Shown: one piece after another, positions 45,001-55,100 of the stretch
Layout of the letters: the number at the start of each line of letters is the position of its first letter
Numbering within the stretch: the first letter of the stretch is position 1
Source: Mesorhabditis belari
Lineage: Eukaryota > Nematoda > Chromadorea > Rhabditida > Rhabditidae
NCBI GenBank assembly: GCA_958450365.1
Contig: CAUEEP010000757.1
Location: forward strand, 1,359,501-1,423,500
Length of the DNA: 64,000 bases
Direction: 5' to 3'
Position numbers and translations under genes: made by a program
Notes under the pieces: model-generated
Told to the model about the DNA's origin: nothing
Databases searched by the model: none
The model's input: only the letters and a program-made list of their open reading frames with translations

Positions 45001-45923
45001 CAGATTTCGCTGACACGCCAAATTTGGACTAAAAGGCAAAAACTACGCAACTTAACGCTTTTCCGCAGTTTTTGCCCTTTAGCCCAAATTTGACGTGTCA
45101 GCGAGGTCTGATTTGTCGAAATTCGGAATCTACGCATACGATTCCCTTATATGGAAGTATTTTCGAAATATTTTCGCAGCTCTACGGCCTTGCCTAAGGC
45201 CTTTTCCAGCAAAAAAAAGGTGCGCAAATGTCCAGGTGCGCAAAAAAAAGGTCGCATTTGTCCCACCCCCAGTATCTTGTCGTTGGAAGAAGATCTTAAA
45301 TAGACCTTCTGGTTGTTAAAAGAAAAGATTACCGTATTTCTTCGAATAGAAGACCGGGTAAAGAGCATCATCGCGTACTCCTGCCTAGCAGCCCTTTTTA
45401 AAATTTCTTTTCTGCATAAAAGCTTTCAATGAAGTGCTATAGAGCTGGAAAATGACTCAAAAATACCACATGAGCTAACAGATTTTTAAGCCATTTTCCA
45501 GCTCTATAGCACTTCATTGAAAGCTTTTATGCAGAAAAGAAATTTTAAAAAGGGTTGCTACGCAGGAGTACGCGATCATACTCTTTACCCGGTCTTCTAT
45601 TCGAAGAAAATACGGTAAATCAAATCTGTCAACAACTCTAAATACAATTTGAACGAATAAAAAGAATAACCTTTACTTTTTTCGTAATAGCTTTTTAATT
45701 CTTGAAGAAAATTGTCATGAAATCTACAATTTCAGGGCAATCAAAACCCAATTTTCTCCATGGTAACTAAGGGAATCTTTGGGAAAAATCTCTGAATCTG
45801 CATCATAGAAAAATCTGTAAATTTATCATAAGACGCTTTTTTTAAGAAGTCACAAAATTAAGTATGATTTTACCTTCTGAAAGTCGTCGGTTCATCATCG
45901 CATTCATTTTCTTCTTCAGCCAT
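39035..45923 (-). CDS. tac-1: TACC-domain centrosomal coiled-coil protein (tac-1-like)
   Basis: Minus-strand gene of about 400 aa. Exons: 45923-45874, 42149-42085, 42004-41943, 41867-41675, 41633-41587 (frame uncertain), 41517-41421, 41169-41077, 41035-40903, 40856-40696, 40134-40028, 39987-39867, 39115-39035. The N-terminus is acidic (MAEEENECDDE). The C-terminal ~200 residues form a coiled coil that matches the TACC domain: KKERDQLEMELKAVHDAY, KYLKMVEQAKERLNQAN, LRAKLKRTELQLNATMQQLE and ECQELNEICQALLAKAE, the last matching the conserved end (E-L-x2-I-C-x2-L-x-x-K). TACC proteins bind XMAP215-type polymerases (ZYG-9 in C. elegans) and promote spindle and astral microtubules at centrosomes; that role is by family. 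The middle exon at 41587-41633 fits only with an imperfect donor, so that junction is unsure. Intron 1 (3.7 kb) is packed with palindromic elements. Confidence 0.82.
39183..39682. mobile_element. Mariner-type MITE in the last TACC intron
   Basis: 500 bp with ends TTAGGTTGATGCAAAAG and inverted GTTTTGCATCAACCTAA, flanked by TA. Inverted similarity extends about 35 bp (to CATTTTTTCGTAC). The TTAGGTTG start is shared with the deleted mariners of the duplicon. No transposase motif remains. Confidence 0.82.
40332..40392 (+). other. tRNA-like relic (Leu/Ser-like A box)
   Basis: GATGTGGCCGAGTGGTACAG resembles the 5' half of tRNA-Leu/Ser, and TTTCGATCCCCAC resembles a B box with the T-arm 3' side. 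The middle does not form a proper anticodon arm and the acceptor stem fails. Likely a tRNA-derived SINE or a pseudogene within a TACC intron. Confidence 0.45.
42150..44347. other. TACC intron 1, left part; simple repeats only
   Basis: No exon recognised. A short tandem tract (GGCCTTATAAA units) lies at 42251-42288 and another (AAACTAGACG units) at 43798-43838. The pyrimidine- and purine-rich open frames at 42793-43065 and 43831-44264 are low-complexity. Confidence 0.5.
44348..44642. mobile_element. Nested palindromic element with an inner CAGTCAAACCTCG MITE
   Basis: The outer palindrome pairs ATCTTCTAAAATATTT (44348) with its complement ending 44642, and continues inward through AGAAATGTTTGTGAAACATA. 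At its centre, 44421-44574, sits a unit whose ends are CAGTCAAACCTCGTTA and inverted TAACGAGGTTCGACTG with TA flanks, as in pogo/Tigger-type MITEs. Confidence 0.8.
44849..45270. mobile_element. Long palindromic element with 8-bp target duplication
   Basis: Flanked by AGTATCTT on both sides (44841-44848 and 45271-45278). Ends are GGGGAGTGGGACAAATGCGA and, inverted, GGGGGTGGGACAAATGCGA. The arms pair over about 200 bp, leaving only a short central loop near 45055. There is no coding capacity. An 8-bp duplication is used by hAT, P and Merlin-type transposases; the GG-start end fits none of these clearly. Confidence 0.85.
45330..45617. mobile_element. Palindromic MITE with TACCGTATTTCTTCGAATAG ends
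   Basis: 288 bp; the two arms (about 120 bp each) are near-perfect complements, for example TGCATAAAAGCTTTCAATGA and its inverse, joined by a ~45-bp loop. Shares TACCGTATTT ends with 37811-37930. Confidence 0.85.
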
Positions 45924-46267
45924 TTGAAGAAAACTAGTGAATCAATGAAAATCTATCAATTTTAGTTGTAAATTCCCGTTGGTCAGCTGAATATTTTATG
46001 AAAAGTGAAAAGGGAAAGAAAATGTAAGCATTGAGAAGAAAAATTGGGGAAAAGAGTGAAGAAATTCTTTGTGAATCATCACAGATTTTGGTCATTTCTC
46101 TTTAGATATGGCCTCGCTTGAGAAAACGTTTCAAAAAGGAGAATTTCAAATAGAAATTTTTACATTTAAAAGTTAACAGTTAAATTCAATTCAATTTGTT
46201 AAACTTACTTTAGTTTTTTAATATTTAGAACATTTAAAACATTTAGAGTTTAGAGACATTTAGAGAC

Positions 46268-46358
46268 AATACATGTAATATATGGGTAGCACAGATAACG
46301 TCAAGGGTCCACTAGAGCTTCAAGATCAAGTTTATCTACAGATAATTTAAAGGTTTCG
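46268..46358 (-). mobile_element. Non-LTR retrotransposon 3'-end fragment
   Basis: Matches the 3' end region of the element at 57081-57602 in inverse: GGGTAGCACAGATAACGTCA and CAAGATCAAGTTTATCTACA. Only about 90 bp remains. Confidence 0.7.
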
Positions 46359-46737
46359 AGACTAGTCATAACTCCAAAGTAATACAATTCGGTTTAGCAA
46401 AAGTTAATCTAAAAAATTTTTGTGGCATAGAAAATGAGCTATATCTAACTGGATTCTAAGGAGTCTTAAGGATTATTGTAGAATAAAAGGGATTATAATT
46501 TTTTTTGGGGGTTTGAATTAAAAAAAGATTTATTACCTTAAAGATTATTGTAGAATAAAGGGGATTATAATTTCTATTCAACTTAACTACAAATCATTTC
46601 ATTTCATGAAGTTTTTTTTGTTTTCCTTTCTTTAAAAGAACATTCGATTTAGCAAAATTTATAGTTTTTAGCTCAAAAACCGATTAAGAATATTGTAGAA
46701 AGGAAAAGATAAAAGAAAAACATATCTGAAAAACATA
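46359..46737. other. Intergenic with a ~40-bp tandem duplication
   Basis: GGATTATTGTAGAATAAAAG at about 46469 recurs as a near-identical unit at about 46542. No gene seen. Confidence 0.5.
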
Positions 46738-46970
46738 CACTACTGGACAATGAAATATGATATTTGAAAAAAGGTCGTCACTTTCGCGCGTCTGTAACTC
46801 CCTTGTCTTTACCGTATTTATAAATATTAATATTACCATTGTGTAGCCGTTGAAAAGAGCTTTCAGAAAATGTATAACACTAATAGTTTAAACTCAAAGA
46901 CAAGGAAGCTACAGACGCGCGAAAGTGACGATCGTTTTTCAAATATCATATTTCATTGTCCAGTACTGTA
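46738..46970. mobile_element. MITE with ACTGGACAATGAAATATGAT ends, copy 1
   Basis: 233 bp. Inverted ends of about 55 bp run through GTCACTTTCGCGCGTCTG and its complement near 46916. The centre holds CTTGTCTTTACCGTATTT. A second copy lies at 48051-48281. Confidence 0.82.
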
Positions 46971-47620
46971 GAAGAAAAACATATCAAAAACATTTAAAGG
47001 AAACTATTTAAAATCAATTTTCACGAATCCTTCAAATTTCATGGTTTAATTCTCATCAAAACTCAAGTTTTTAAAGGAAACGATTTAAAATTTTCGATAT
47101 TTTCTTGTAGTTAGATATTGTATTATTCAAATTGTAAAGAGTAATCTAATCTTTTACTCAAAATTTCCCCTGTCTAGCTGAATATCGATTTTCCAGGATG
47201 AAAAAAGGAGAGTTGTGATTGAAAGGCGTGGAAAATTATGGGCAATTAGGCGGTCAAGTGAAAAGGGAAACAAAAAAAAAGATGGGAAAAGTGATGGATT
47301 TAGAGAATTTTCGATTAGTAAAGTAATGAATAAGTAGTATATTACTAAGATTTCGAAAAATTAGTTTACTTACGATTAAAATGAATCTGATAAATGGAAA
47401 ATGGATAAAATCGACTATGAATTAAAGGATTTGAGATTTAGATTAATGAAGTAATGAATAATTGATTTGATTTGAGATTTCTGAAAATTTAGATCAATTT
47501 TCTTGTCTATGAATCCTTCAAAAGCCTTATCTTGATTTTGAAAAGTAGCGCGAAAAAAGGAGAATCTAAAAGTTTCAGTTTTTCAAATCAAAACTTAAAC
47601 ACAATAGATTTTAATGGTTT
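46971..47620. other. Intergenic, no gene recognised
   Basis: AT-rich. The last ~75 bp (47546-47620) are repeated at 48487-48565, bracketing the foldback/MITE/non-LTR cluster. Confidence 0.5.
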
Positions 47621-48047
47621 ATATGTTGTGTCCGATTTAGATTTCCGTTCGATTTGGATTGAACTTATCGCGGACGTCCGATTTAGATTACAGTCTATAT
47701 CGGACGTCCGATTTAGATTCAATCTAAATAGGACGTCTTATATAGATTGAACAATAATATAAACATGCTTAATATATGTTCTTAAGCGTTTTCTGTAGTT
47801 TTCTGCATTTTCAAAGGTCTTTTATTGATTATTTCATAGTTGGGTTTTCTTTTCAGAAAAAGACAGTAACAGACCTTTGAAAAATGCAGAAAACTACAGA
47901 AAACGCTTAAGAACATATATTAAGCAGGTTTATATTATTGTTCAATCTATATAAGATTTAGATTGAATCTAAATCGGACGTCCGATATAGATTGTAATCT
48001 AAATCGGACGTCCGCGATAAGTTCAATCTAAATCGGACACAACATAT
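47621..48047. mobile_element. Foldback element built of CGGACGTCCGATTTAGAT units
   Basis: The arms (about 190 bp each) are close complements. Each contains two or three copies of CGGACGTCCGATTTAGAT, then TTGAACAATAATATAAAC, then AACGCTTAAGAACATATATT in opposite orientation; the loop is about 50 bp near 47840. No coding frame. Confidence 0.82.
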
Positions 48048-48050
48048 ATC

Positions 48051-48281
48051 TACAGTACTGGACAATGAAATATCATATTTGAAAAACGATCGTCACTTTC
48101 GTCTGTAACTCCCTTGTCTTTACCGTATTTCTAAATATTAATATTACCATTGTGTAGCCCTTGAAAAGAGCCTTCAGTAAATGTAAAACACTAATAGTTT
48201 AAACTCAAAGACAAGGAAGTTACAGACTTGCGAACGTGACGATCGTTTTTCAAATATGATATTTCATTGTCCAGTTCTGTA
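48051..48281. mobile_element. MITE with ACTGGACAATGAAATAT ends, copy 2
   Basis: Second copy of 46738-46970, about 90% alike by eye, inserted directly beside the foldback element. Both ends are complete (TACAGTACTGGACAATG). Confidence 0.82.
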
Positions 48282-48285
48282 GATA

Positions 48286-48491
48286 CTTTATTCAGGACCT
48301 GAGATAAAGTGCGCTAGATTTAAGAGTAAAACACATGAATTCATACACATAACACGAAAAGGGCCGATAAAAAGCAACACGATATAATATATGTAATATA
48401 TGGGTAGCACAGATAACGTCAAGGATACACTAGAGCTTCAAGATCAAGTTCATCTACAGATAATTTAAAGGTTTCGAGAATAGCGTAGCGA
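48286..48491 (-). mobile_element. Non-LTR retrotransposon 3'-end fragment
   Basis: About 200 bp matching 57400-57600 in inverse, including ATACTTTATTCAGGACCTGA at its 3' terminus. 5'-truncated, as is usual for target-primed insertion. Confidence 0.75.
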
Positions 48492-48565
48492 AGCGCGAAA
48501 AAAGGAGAATCTAAAAGTTTCAATTTTTCAAATTAAAACTTAAACGCAATAGATTTGAATGGTTT

Positions 48566-49243
48566 ATCTAAAAGATTAAACTAAAAACAAAAAGATTCTG
48601 TGTTTTATTTAAAGAAAATCTTATAGCCAAATCCATTTTTCATAATTTAAATCAGAAAAAACAATATTCAAATAAAAATTTGATATTATAAAGCTCTCTC
48701 CTGCTGTTTAAAACACAAGAAATTCAGAAATTCGACAATTTTAGAGACAAAAAAGGGAAAAATGAGGCAAAAATTAGCAAATGTTGATAGTTCAAATGTT
48801 TTATGGATTTACTCACTCATTGCCTTGAATTTCCTATTAGTTTTGATCAAATTACTTTTATTAAATCACAGAAATAACCTATGAAAAAAAGTATAGAAAA
48901 ATTTGGGGTGAAGAATCTAAAGAAGGTAAACAAACATGCATGAAATAGAGGAAAAAGAAGGGAAATGATCACTTCAAAAAGGGCCCTTTTGAGGTAAAGC
49001 TTGTCCCCTTTCCTTTCCTTTTCCCTCAATGAGTTCTTTTCTTTACAATGTGAGGGCTGCCTGGTAACCCGATCTTCACGCTCTACACACAAATAATACA
49101 GACAAAGTAATGCGCACGAGATTTGTCAAACTTTTTAGGTGAAGCTCTCGAGTTTCAATGTTCGAAGGGTTCCAATTTCTAAATCAGATCGAGACAGGAA
49201 AAGCCAGTACCAGAACAGAAGGCAGATATTATCTCTGGTCCAA
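48566..49243. other. Intergenic, no gene recognised
   Basis: AT-rich. The open frame at 48847-49092 (minus) has no family resemblance and no splice context. Confidence 0.45.
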
Positions 49244-49602
49244 ATGCAGGGCCAGCGACTTCGCTAGATCTATCAAAATTTACTAGTTTCACCTCAAAAT
49301 TCGCAATCTTGAGCGAATAATTTCTTTAAAATTTGAATTTTTTCCTAGCTGTTTGTTTTTTTAGAAACTAGATCCAATTCTGCGTTTGGGGTGTAATTCC
49401 GGATTTTTTATAAATGTTTTATTAAAAAAATAAAATAGTAATATTTTAAGGATGGTCGATACATATAAAAATTCTTTTGACTAAATAATAGATCGGCGAG
49501 AAAAGCTGGGTAGTGGGTGATCAATGCTTAGGATTATTTTGAATAATTGAATCTACTAGTGAAACTAGTAAATTTTTACTGGATCTAGCAAAGTCTGGAC
49601 CC
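49244..49602. mobile_element. MITE-like inverted repeat element
   Basis: The left arm (CAGCGACTTCGCTAGATC then AAATTTACTAGTTTCAC) and the right arm (GTGAAACTAGTAAATTTTTA then GGATCTAGCAAAGTCTGG) are inverted copies of about 45 bp with TA/AT-rich spacer. The exact termini are uncertain. Confidence 0.65.
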
Positions 49603-50805
49603 GAGCCCAGATCTAGCCTGGCTTAAAGGCTTGACCACAACAGTTCTGAGGCCAACAGTCTGCCCTAGTCTGACAAAAGAAAAGTAATCCTGTTTGAAAA
49701 TTGATTACTATACATTATCTACTATTAGGTAAATGCATAACAAACAAATGCGAATTTCAACATTTTTATAAATTTCCAAATTTCCAATAGAAACGTGATA
49801 TCGATGAATGTTATAAACTATTTGAAAGTTGTAAATCTCCTCTACAAAATAGGCTAAAACGTGTTTCAATTGATCGAACGATTGAAGAAATTTCGAGGGC
49901 GAAATGCGAGTGACCAAAAAAGGAATCGAGTCACTTTAGGGACAAGTTTAGTGTGGTCAAAATAGAGTTAGCTTCCCAAAATTGAAGATTTAATAAAAAA
50001 GGATAACTATATATCAATTCATTAAAAAAGTCTAACGGAAATGCATTTACAGAAATTTAGATAGAGCGTAAGTTCAAAACCCTCAAAATTGTTAAAAAAC
50101 CGGCTTTTTCACAAAAAAGGAAAAATTATCAATGAAAGCCATCATCGAGTTGATGTTTTTGAAAGTGTATGCTAGGAAACACAAAGAAAGATCTGAATCT
50201 AACTGTCATAGATTCTGTTTGCAATCACGAACCGAGAATTACCAAGACACTTTTCAAAGAAATCTTTAAGAACTTTAACTTCTAGATTTTGAAGATAAAT
50301 TTCCCATAAATAAAGACATTTCCCATAAAACTTGATCAAGAAAAGCCAATCTTTATCTCAGAAATCTCTAGTTTTGTTATGCTTTTACAAATTTGAAATG
50401 AAAACAATAAGATTTATTGCAAATGTTGCACTCACCCTTTCGTCCCTTTTTCCTTTCCATCAAGTTTGTTCTTTCCGACTTGAGCGCCCATCTTTTCGAA
50501 TGAATCTTTCAAAATTTATGATTAAAAATAGACAAAAACTCAAGAAAGCTCAAGGAAATAAGAAAAAATATTATCTTAAAATGAAAATTCAAATTTTCCC
50601 ATGCTGTGAATTTCACTTTTTCTCCTAGTTGAAAGAACAATGCCGTGACCTATAAATCAACAGAGTGAAAGGATATCAATTTCATCGTTTGATTGATAAG
50701 ATTCAAGAAAATGTAGCCAACTTTGCAATGGAAATATTGGTACTTGACATTTTGCAAAATTAAGTTTAGTGTTTTCAAACGAATTCTCAATCAATTCCCC
50801 GTCTC
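49603..50805. other. Intergenic, no gene recognised
   Basis: About 1.2 kb of AT-rich sequence; short open frames only. Confidence 0.45.
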
Positions 50806-50940
50806 TTTCCACAGTTAATGCAAGTCAGATGTTCAAATAAAGCCAAAACGTTACCAAATTTATATCTCATTTTCGATTTCTGCATTAGAAACTTGTTTAT
50901 TTCAATAGTCAAGATAAAAAAGACATATTTTAAACACAAC

Positions 50941-51600
50941 GGGATGTGGACTTCCCTCTCGAACATCTTGATGGTGGTGGTAGCCTCCGTGTAGCAGTCT
51001 TGTATGGCGTGGATATATCCGAGGTCAATCCCTGCGTCGTGGAGGGCTTGTGTCACTGTGCCGTGTTCCACTGAGTCGAATGCCTTCTTGTAGTCGACGA
51101 ACACCAGGATGAGTGGCATTCGGAATTCTCGTGTTCTTTCGATCAGTTGGGTGACGGCTTGCATGTGGTCGATCACCGAGAAGTTCTTGCGGAAGCCGGC
51201 CTGCTCCACTGGCTGGTAGTCGTCGAGTTTCCGCTCTATTCGTTGTTGGAGAATCTTCGTGTAGAGCTTGTACAGGACCGATAGCAGAGATATTGGCCTG
51301 TAGTTTCCGATGTCTTCTTTGTCTCCTTTCTTGTAGAGCAGGATTGTCCTGCTTCTCGCCAGTGGTCAGGCATCCTCTGGTTGTGGAGGTAGGTGGTGAA
51401 GCGTTCGGCCAGCAGCTTGTGTATGTCTTCTCCTCCAGCCTTGAGTAGCTCTATCTTGATGTTGTCTGGCCCTGGTGCTGTTCCAGTCTTGGTGGTGGCG
51501 ATGGCTGCTCTGATTTCGGCTGGGAGAACTGTCAGTATTTCTTCTGTGGCAGCTGGCACTTGCGGTGGTGGGTCGATGAGTAGAGGTCGGTGTAGAAGTC
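50941..51600 (-). pseudogene. RTE-type non-LTR reverse transcriptase fragment
   Basis: On the minus strand: LPAEIRAAIATTKTGTAPGP then DNIKIELLKAGGEDIHKLL and MPDHWR, a 1-nt shift near 51357, then the continuing frame with EQAGFRKNFSVIDHMQAV and the RT core FVDYKKAFDSVEHGTV. These match RT motifs 1-3 of RTE elements. The coding sequence ends abruptly after REVHIPL at about 50941, and the YxDD part is missing. GC content is higher than the surroundings. The ~135 bp next to the break (50806-50940) recur with it at 59705-59940. Confidence 0.85.
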
Positions 51601-51800
51601 TATTCACTTTTATTGGAAGAAGATACCTACGATGAGTGTTCAGAAGACAATGACTCGAACCCTCGGGATCCAAAAGGGAATACGCTCGGCAGACGCGCGC
51701 ACTAACCACTACACTACCGAGGCCGTTCACTAAAGACAGTGCGTCGCCCTCATAAAGAGGCCCCAAAAACTTGTATGCCAAATATCTCGCGATAGAGAAG
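51601..51800 (-). other. tRNA-derived SINE, copy 1
   Basis: On the minus strand CCTCGGTAGTGTAGTGGTTA (tRNA D-arm/A box) and GAGGGTTCGAGTCA (B box) lie about 50 bp apart. The 5' flank (GAGGGCGACGCACTGTCTTT) is shared with the copy at 60900-61040. The acceptor stem does not pair. It abuts the 5' side of the RTE fragment. Confidence 0.65.
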
Positions 51801-52166
51801 CGTTTGGCAAAAACTGATTGCAGCTTCGGAATCAGCATGAAAAACTGCATTATATAGGCTATTTCCCGAGTCAAAAGCCACGATAAGTTAACAACATTCC
51901 CTAGTGAGTTGCTCCATATTGATTCTTTAGGACAATAACTTCCAAAAACAGCGGATTCAGTATGCAACAGTCGATTCAATTATTTTTATCTTTCGAATAA
52001 ATAAGCGAGCTTCTGGAAAAAAAAGAATCGAAAAACTAACGAAAGAACTGATAACGAGAATCGAATAAAAGATCAAATTCGGGTTTCTCTTTTGAGTCAG
52101 CAGATATTTTCAAACTATTAACTTCAGTTTTCTTAGTGGAACTTATTGAAAGCTAGCGAAAGTTCA

Positions 52167-55100
52167 ATGGAGGATGCCCAATTGATTGGAAGAGGAGCTT
52201 TTGGTTTCGTTGTTGTTCTTAATCAGATACCGTCGGTTTTTTTCGATTTTGTTCATAATTGCTCACTTGAATGCAATTTTTGGAATTAAATGACTTGAAC
52301 CAGTTTTAACTTTAAAGTAAAGAAAGTTTTAATATTGTATACGTTTTGTTCAGAAAAATAGCTGCCAAATGGATCCAGCAAAACGACGATCCAAAAGAAG
52401 AGGCAAAATTTGAGAGAGAATGGAGAATTCTGAAAGAACTTCATCATCCAAATATTGTCTATTTTTATGGAATTGAAAAAGCAAAAGATTGGGGTCAATG
52501 GTATCACGTCATTAAAATGGAATATTGTGAGAGGAATTCATTGAGAAAAGGTTAGTTCATGCAAATAGGCGTACAGACTCTACAAAGACTTACAACAGAA
52601 GGATCATTGGGTCCCTTGGCCTTTTCCGATCATTTATAGGCCTATTCGACGCAGAATTTTACGCTGATTCCAATGATGTAAAAAAATTAGCTGCCGAATG
52701 ACGGGTAATCACCACCAAACTGGCAGAAAAGTTTCGAGATGCATAAAGATACCTTTCCGTCGCATTCGGTTCCTTGTCACATTCGCCGTTAAAATTTCGG
52801 GCTCTAGAAAAAGAAGATTTACATCCTATAAATATAAAAACCGTAGCAAGGCAAATCGGGAAATTTCTGGGCCAAGTTGGTCTGTTCTTCATATCCAGTC
52901 TCTTGTCTAGGGACGCTGAGCTTGGGAGGGTCACTTCAGGGTCAAGAGTCGAGAAATTTCGTAGTTTCATAGTTCTAGAGCCTCTAGACATCAGTTTCAC
53001 AATCTGTCATGCTAGAAATATCATTTTCACAGATCTAGACATTCTAGACTTCATTCTAAGAGATCTAGACATTCTAGAGATCATTTTGAGAGATCTATTC
53101 GTTCTAGACATCATTTCCGAAGATCTAGACATCTCTTTTTAAGCTGATAAATTCACAAATACTTCTCATTTTTTCAGTACTTCCTGATCCCAAAATTCTT
53201 TACAACACAAAAACTGTTTACGTTTGGACGGAACAACTCTTTTCCGTTTTGAAATGCCTTGATGAGCATCAAGTCGTTCATCGAGATCTGAAACCAGAGA
53301 AGTACAGTTTATTAGCATAGTTTTTCTTGAGTTAAAACACTTTCAGTGTAATGGCCACTTATAATTTCATCTTGAAAGTCGGTGACTTTGGTCTGGTTCG
53401 TGACTTGAACAAGAGCTCAATGACGACGATGGCCGGAACACCGCTTTATATGAGCCCTGAACTTTTACGGGGAGTTGGAAATGAAAAGCCAGAAGTTGAC
53501 AAAGTTTTTCTACAATTTTCAACAACTTCTAGGCGACATCTCTAAGCGATCTTTATGCTGTTGGGCTAATAATTTGGGAAATCATCGAGAGAACGTAAGT
53601 TTTTCTTAATCTTTTTTGATTTTAATGTTAGTTATTACTTTGATCAACTTGAAAATTCAATTTTTATCACAAACGCTTCAGCCGTGTCTATCCCCAATTT
53701 GCTGCCAGTCCATCGGGTATTGGCGCTTTTTTGTTGAATATGGAGAAAGGGGAAATTCGAGTTCCTGTTCCGGATTGTGATGAAAAATTAAAGGGGATGG
53801 TCAGAAGGTATTTCAGAACTTACAGCAAAATTTATGCGGTTTTCAAAAAACACAGAAATCCTATTTAGTTGTACTGAAATAAATCCAACGGAAAGAATAC
53901 CTATTCAAGAAGTTTATCCGAAAGTTGTGGCTGCTAATAAGGTCGGTAAAACAAGTTTAAAATTTGAAGTTTTTTTAAAATGCTAAATGAATTTTCAAGT
54001 ACTGAATAAACTGCTGAATTTTCAAATATGATTTTGTGTTTTAAAAACTTTATTCCAGACCATCACCAAATACGACTTCACACCAATGGCCAAAGAGAAT
54101 CAAACGATTTTGATGAAACCAAAAGATGTGGATGAACTACTTGACAAAGAGTTCCTAGTTAAAATGTCAAGCAAGTTAGAGACTGAAATTTCTTTTCAAG
54201 AAAACTCTGTAGAAGTATTGACCAGCAATTCATCCAATTCATTACCATCCGATCCAAATCCTCTTTCAAAAGGACAAAGTTGGGTGAGATATCCAGCAAA
54301 AGGAGTGGATCCAGTGAAAAAAACGAATATTATTCATCAACAACTTGTGAAAGAACAATTGAAAGCAAAGGAAGATGATGTGGTTGAAGTTGGTGAGGAG
54401 ATGGTATCTAAAACTGGTACAAGTTCAAGTGATGTAGATAATGTAGAAGATGGGAATTGATAAATGTCCCACCAATGTAATGAAGCAGGATTCTTTGCCA
54501 TCAGATCCACAAGTTGAAACTGAAAGCCAAAAACTTGAGATTGAAGCCAGTGAGCCAATGAAACGAGAAGAAGGTGCTTTGGAAGAAGAGTCAAGTGATA
54601 AAATCGAAGTATCTTTACCAGAAGCTAATAGAAAAACTGCAAGTAAGCTTGTTTTAAAATTAAAAGAAATAAAGAAAATCTCTTTAAAAGCTGATCGAAA
54701 CGATCCCACAACCGATTGGAGACAAGCCAACAATGAACATGCTATAAAAGCCCGTAGAAATCTTTGTTACTTTGAAAGCAACTAGCAAAGGTGAAGAATT
54801 AATCAAAAAGACAGACTTTGATCTTGTAATCAGCTTTTTGACATTGGCCCCAGAAGCTGAGCCTTTTTTTAAACATTTTAAAGAAAAACAGCTCTTAATA
54901 CAAAAGTTTTTTGAAACACACAAGTTTTCTTTAGATCATAGCCTAACAAAATGTTTTCCAAAACTTGTCGGCTACTTGATCAAGTCAAGAATGAAAATGG
55001 CAAATCTTGATGATGAGACAAAAGAAATTTTACTTAAAGTCTTACGTGCTTGGGAAGAAAAAGCATTGAATGAAATCACAAGTCTTGATCAGGGACTCAC

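Noticed and set aside
51640..51725. Functional tRNA gene on the minus strand
   Set aside because: The acceptor stem does not pair and a second copy with shared non-tRNA flank shows it is a dispersed repeat.
52774..53142. 122-aa frame in kinase 2 intron 2
   Set aside because: About a third is a 36-bp minisatellite, and the flanking kinase exons splice across it in phase.
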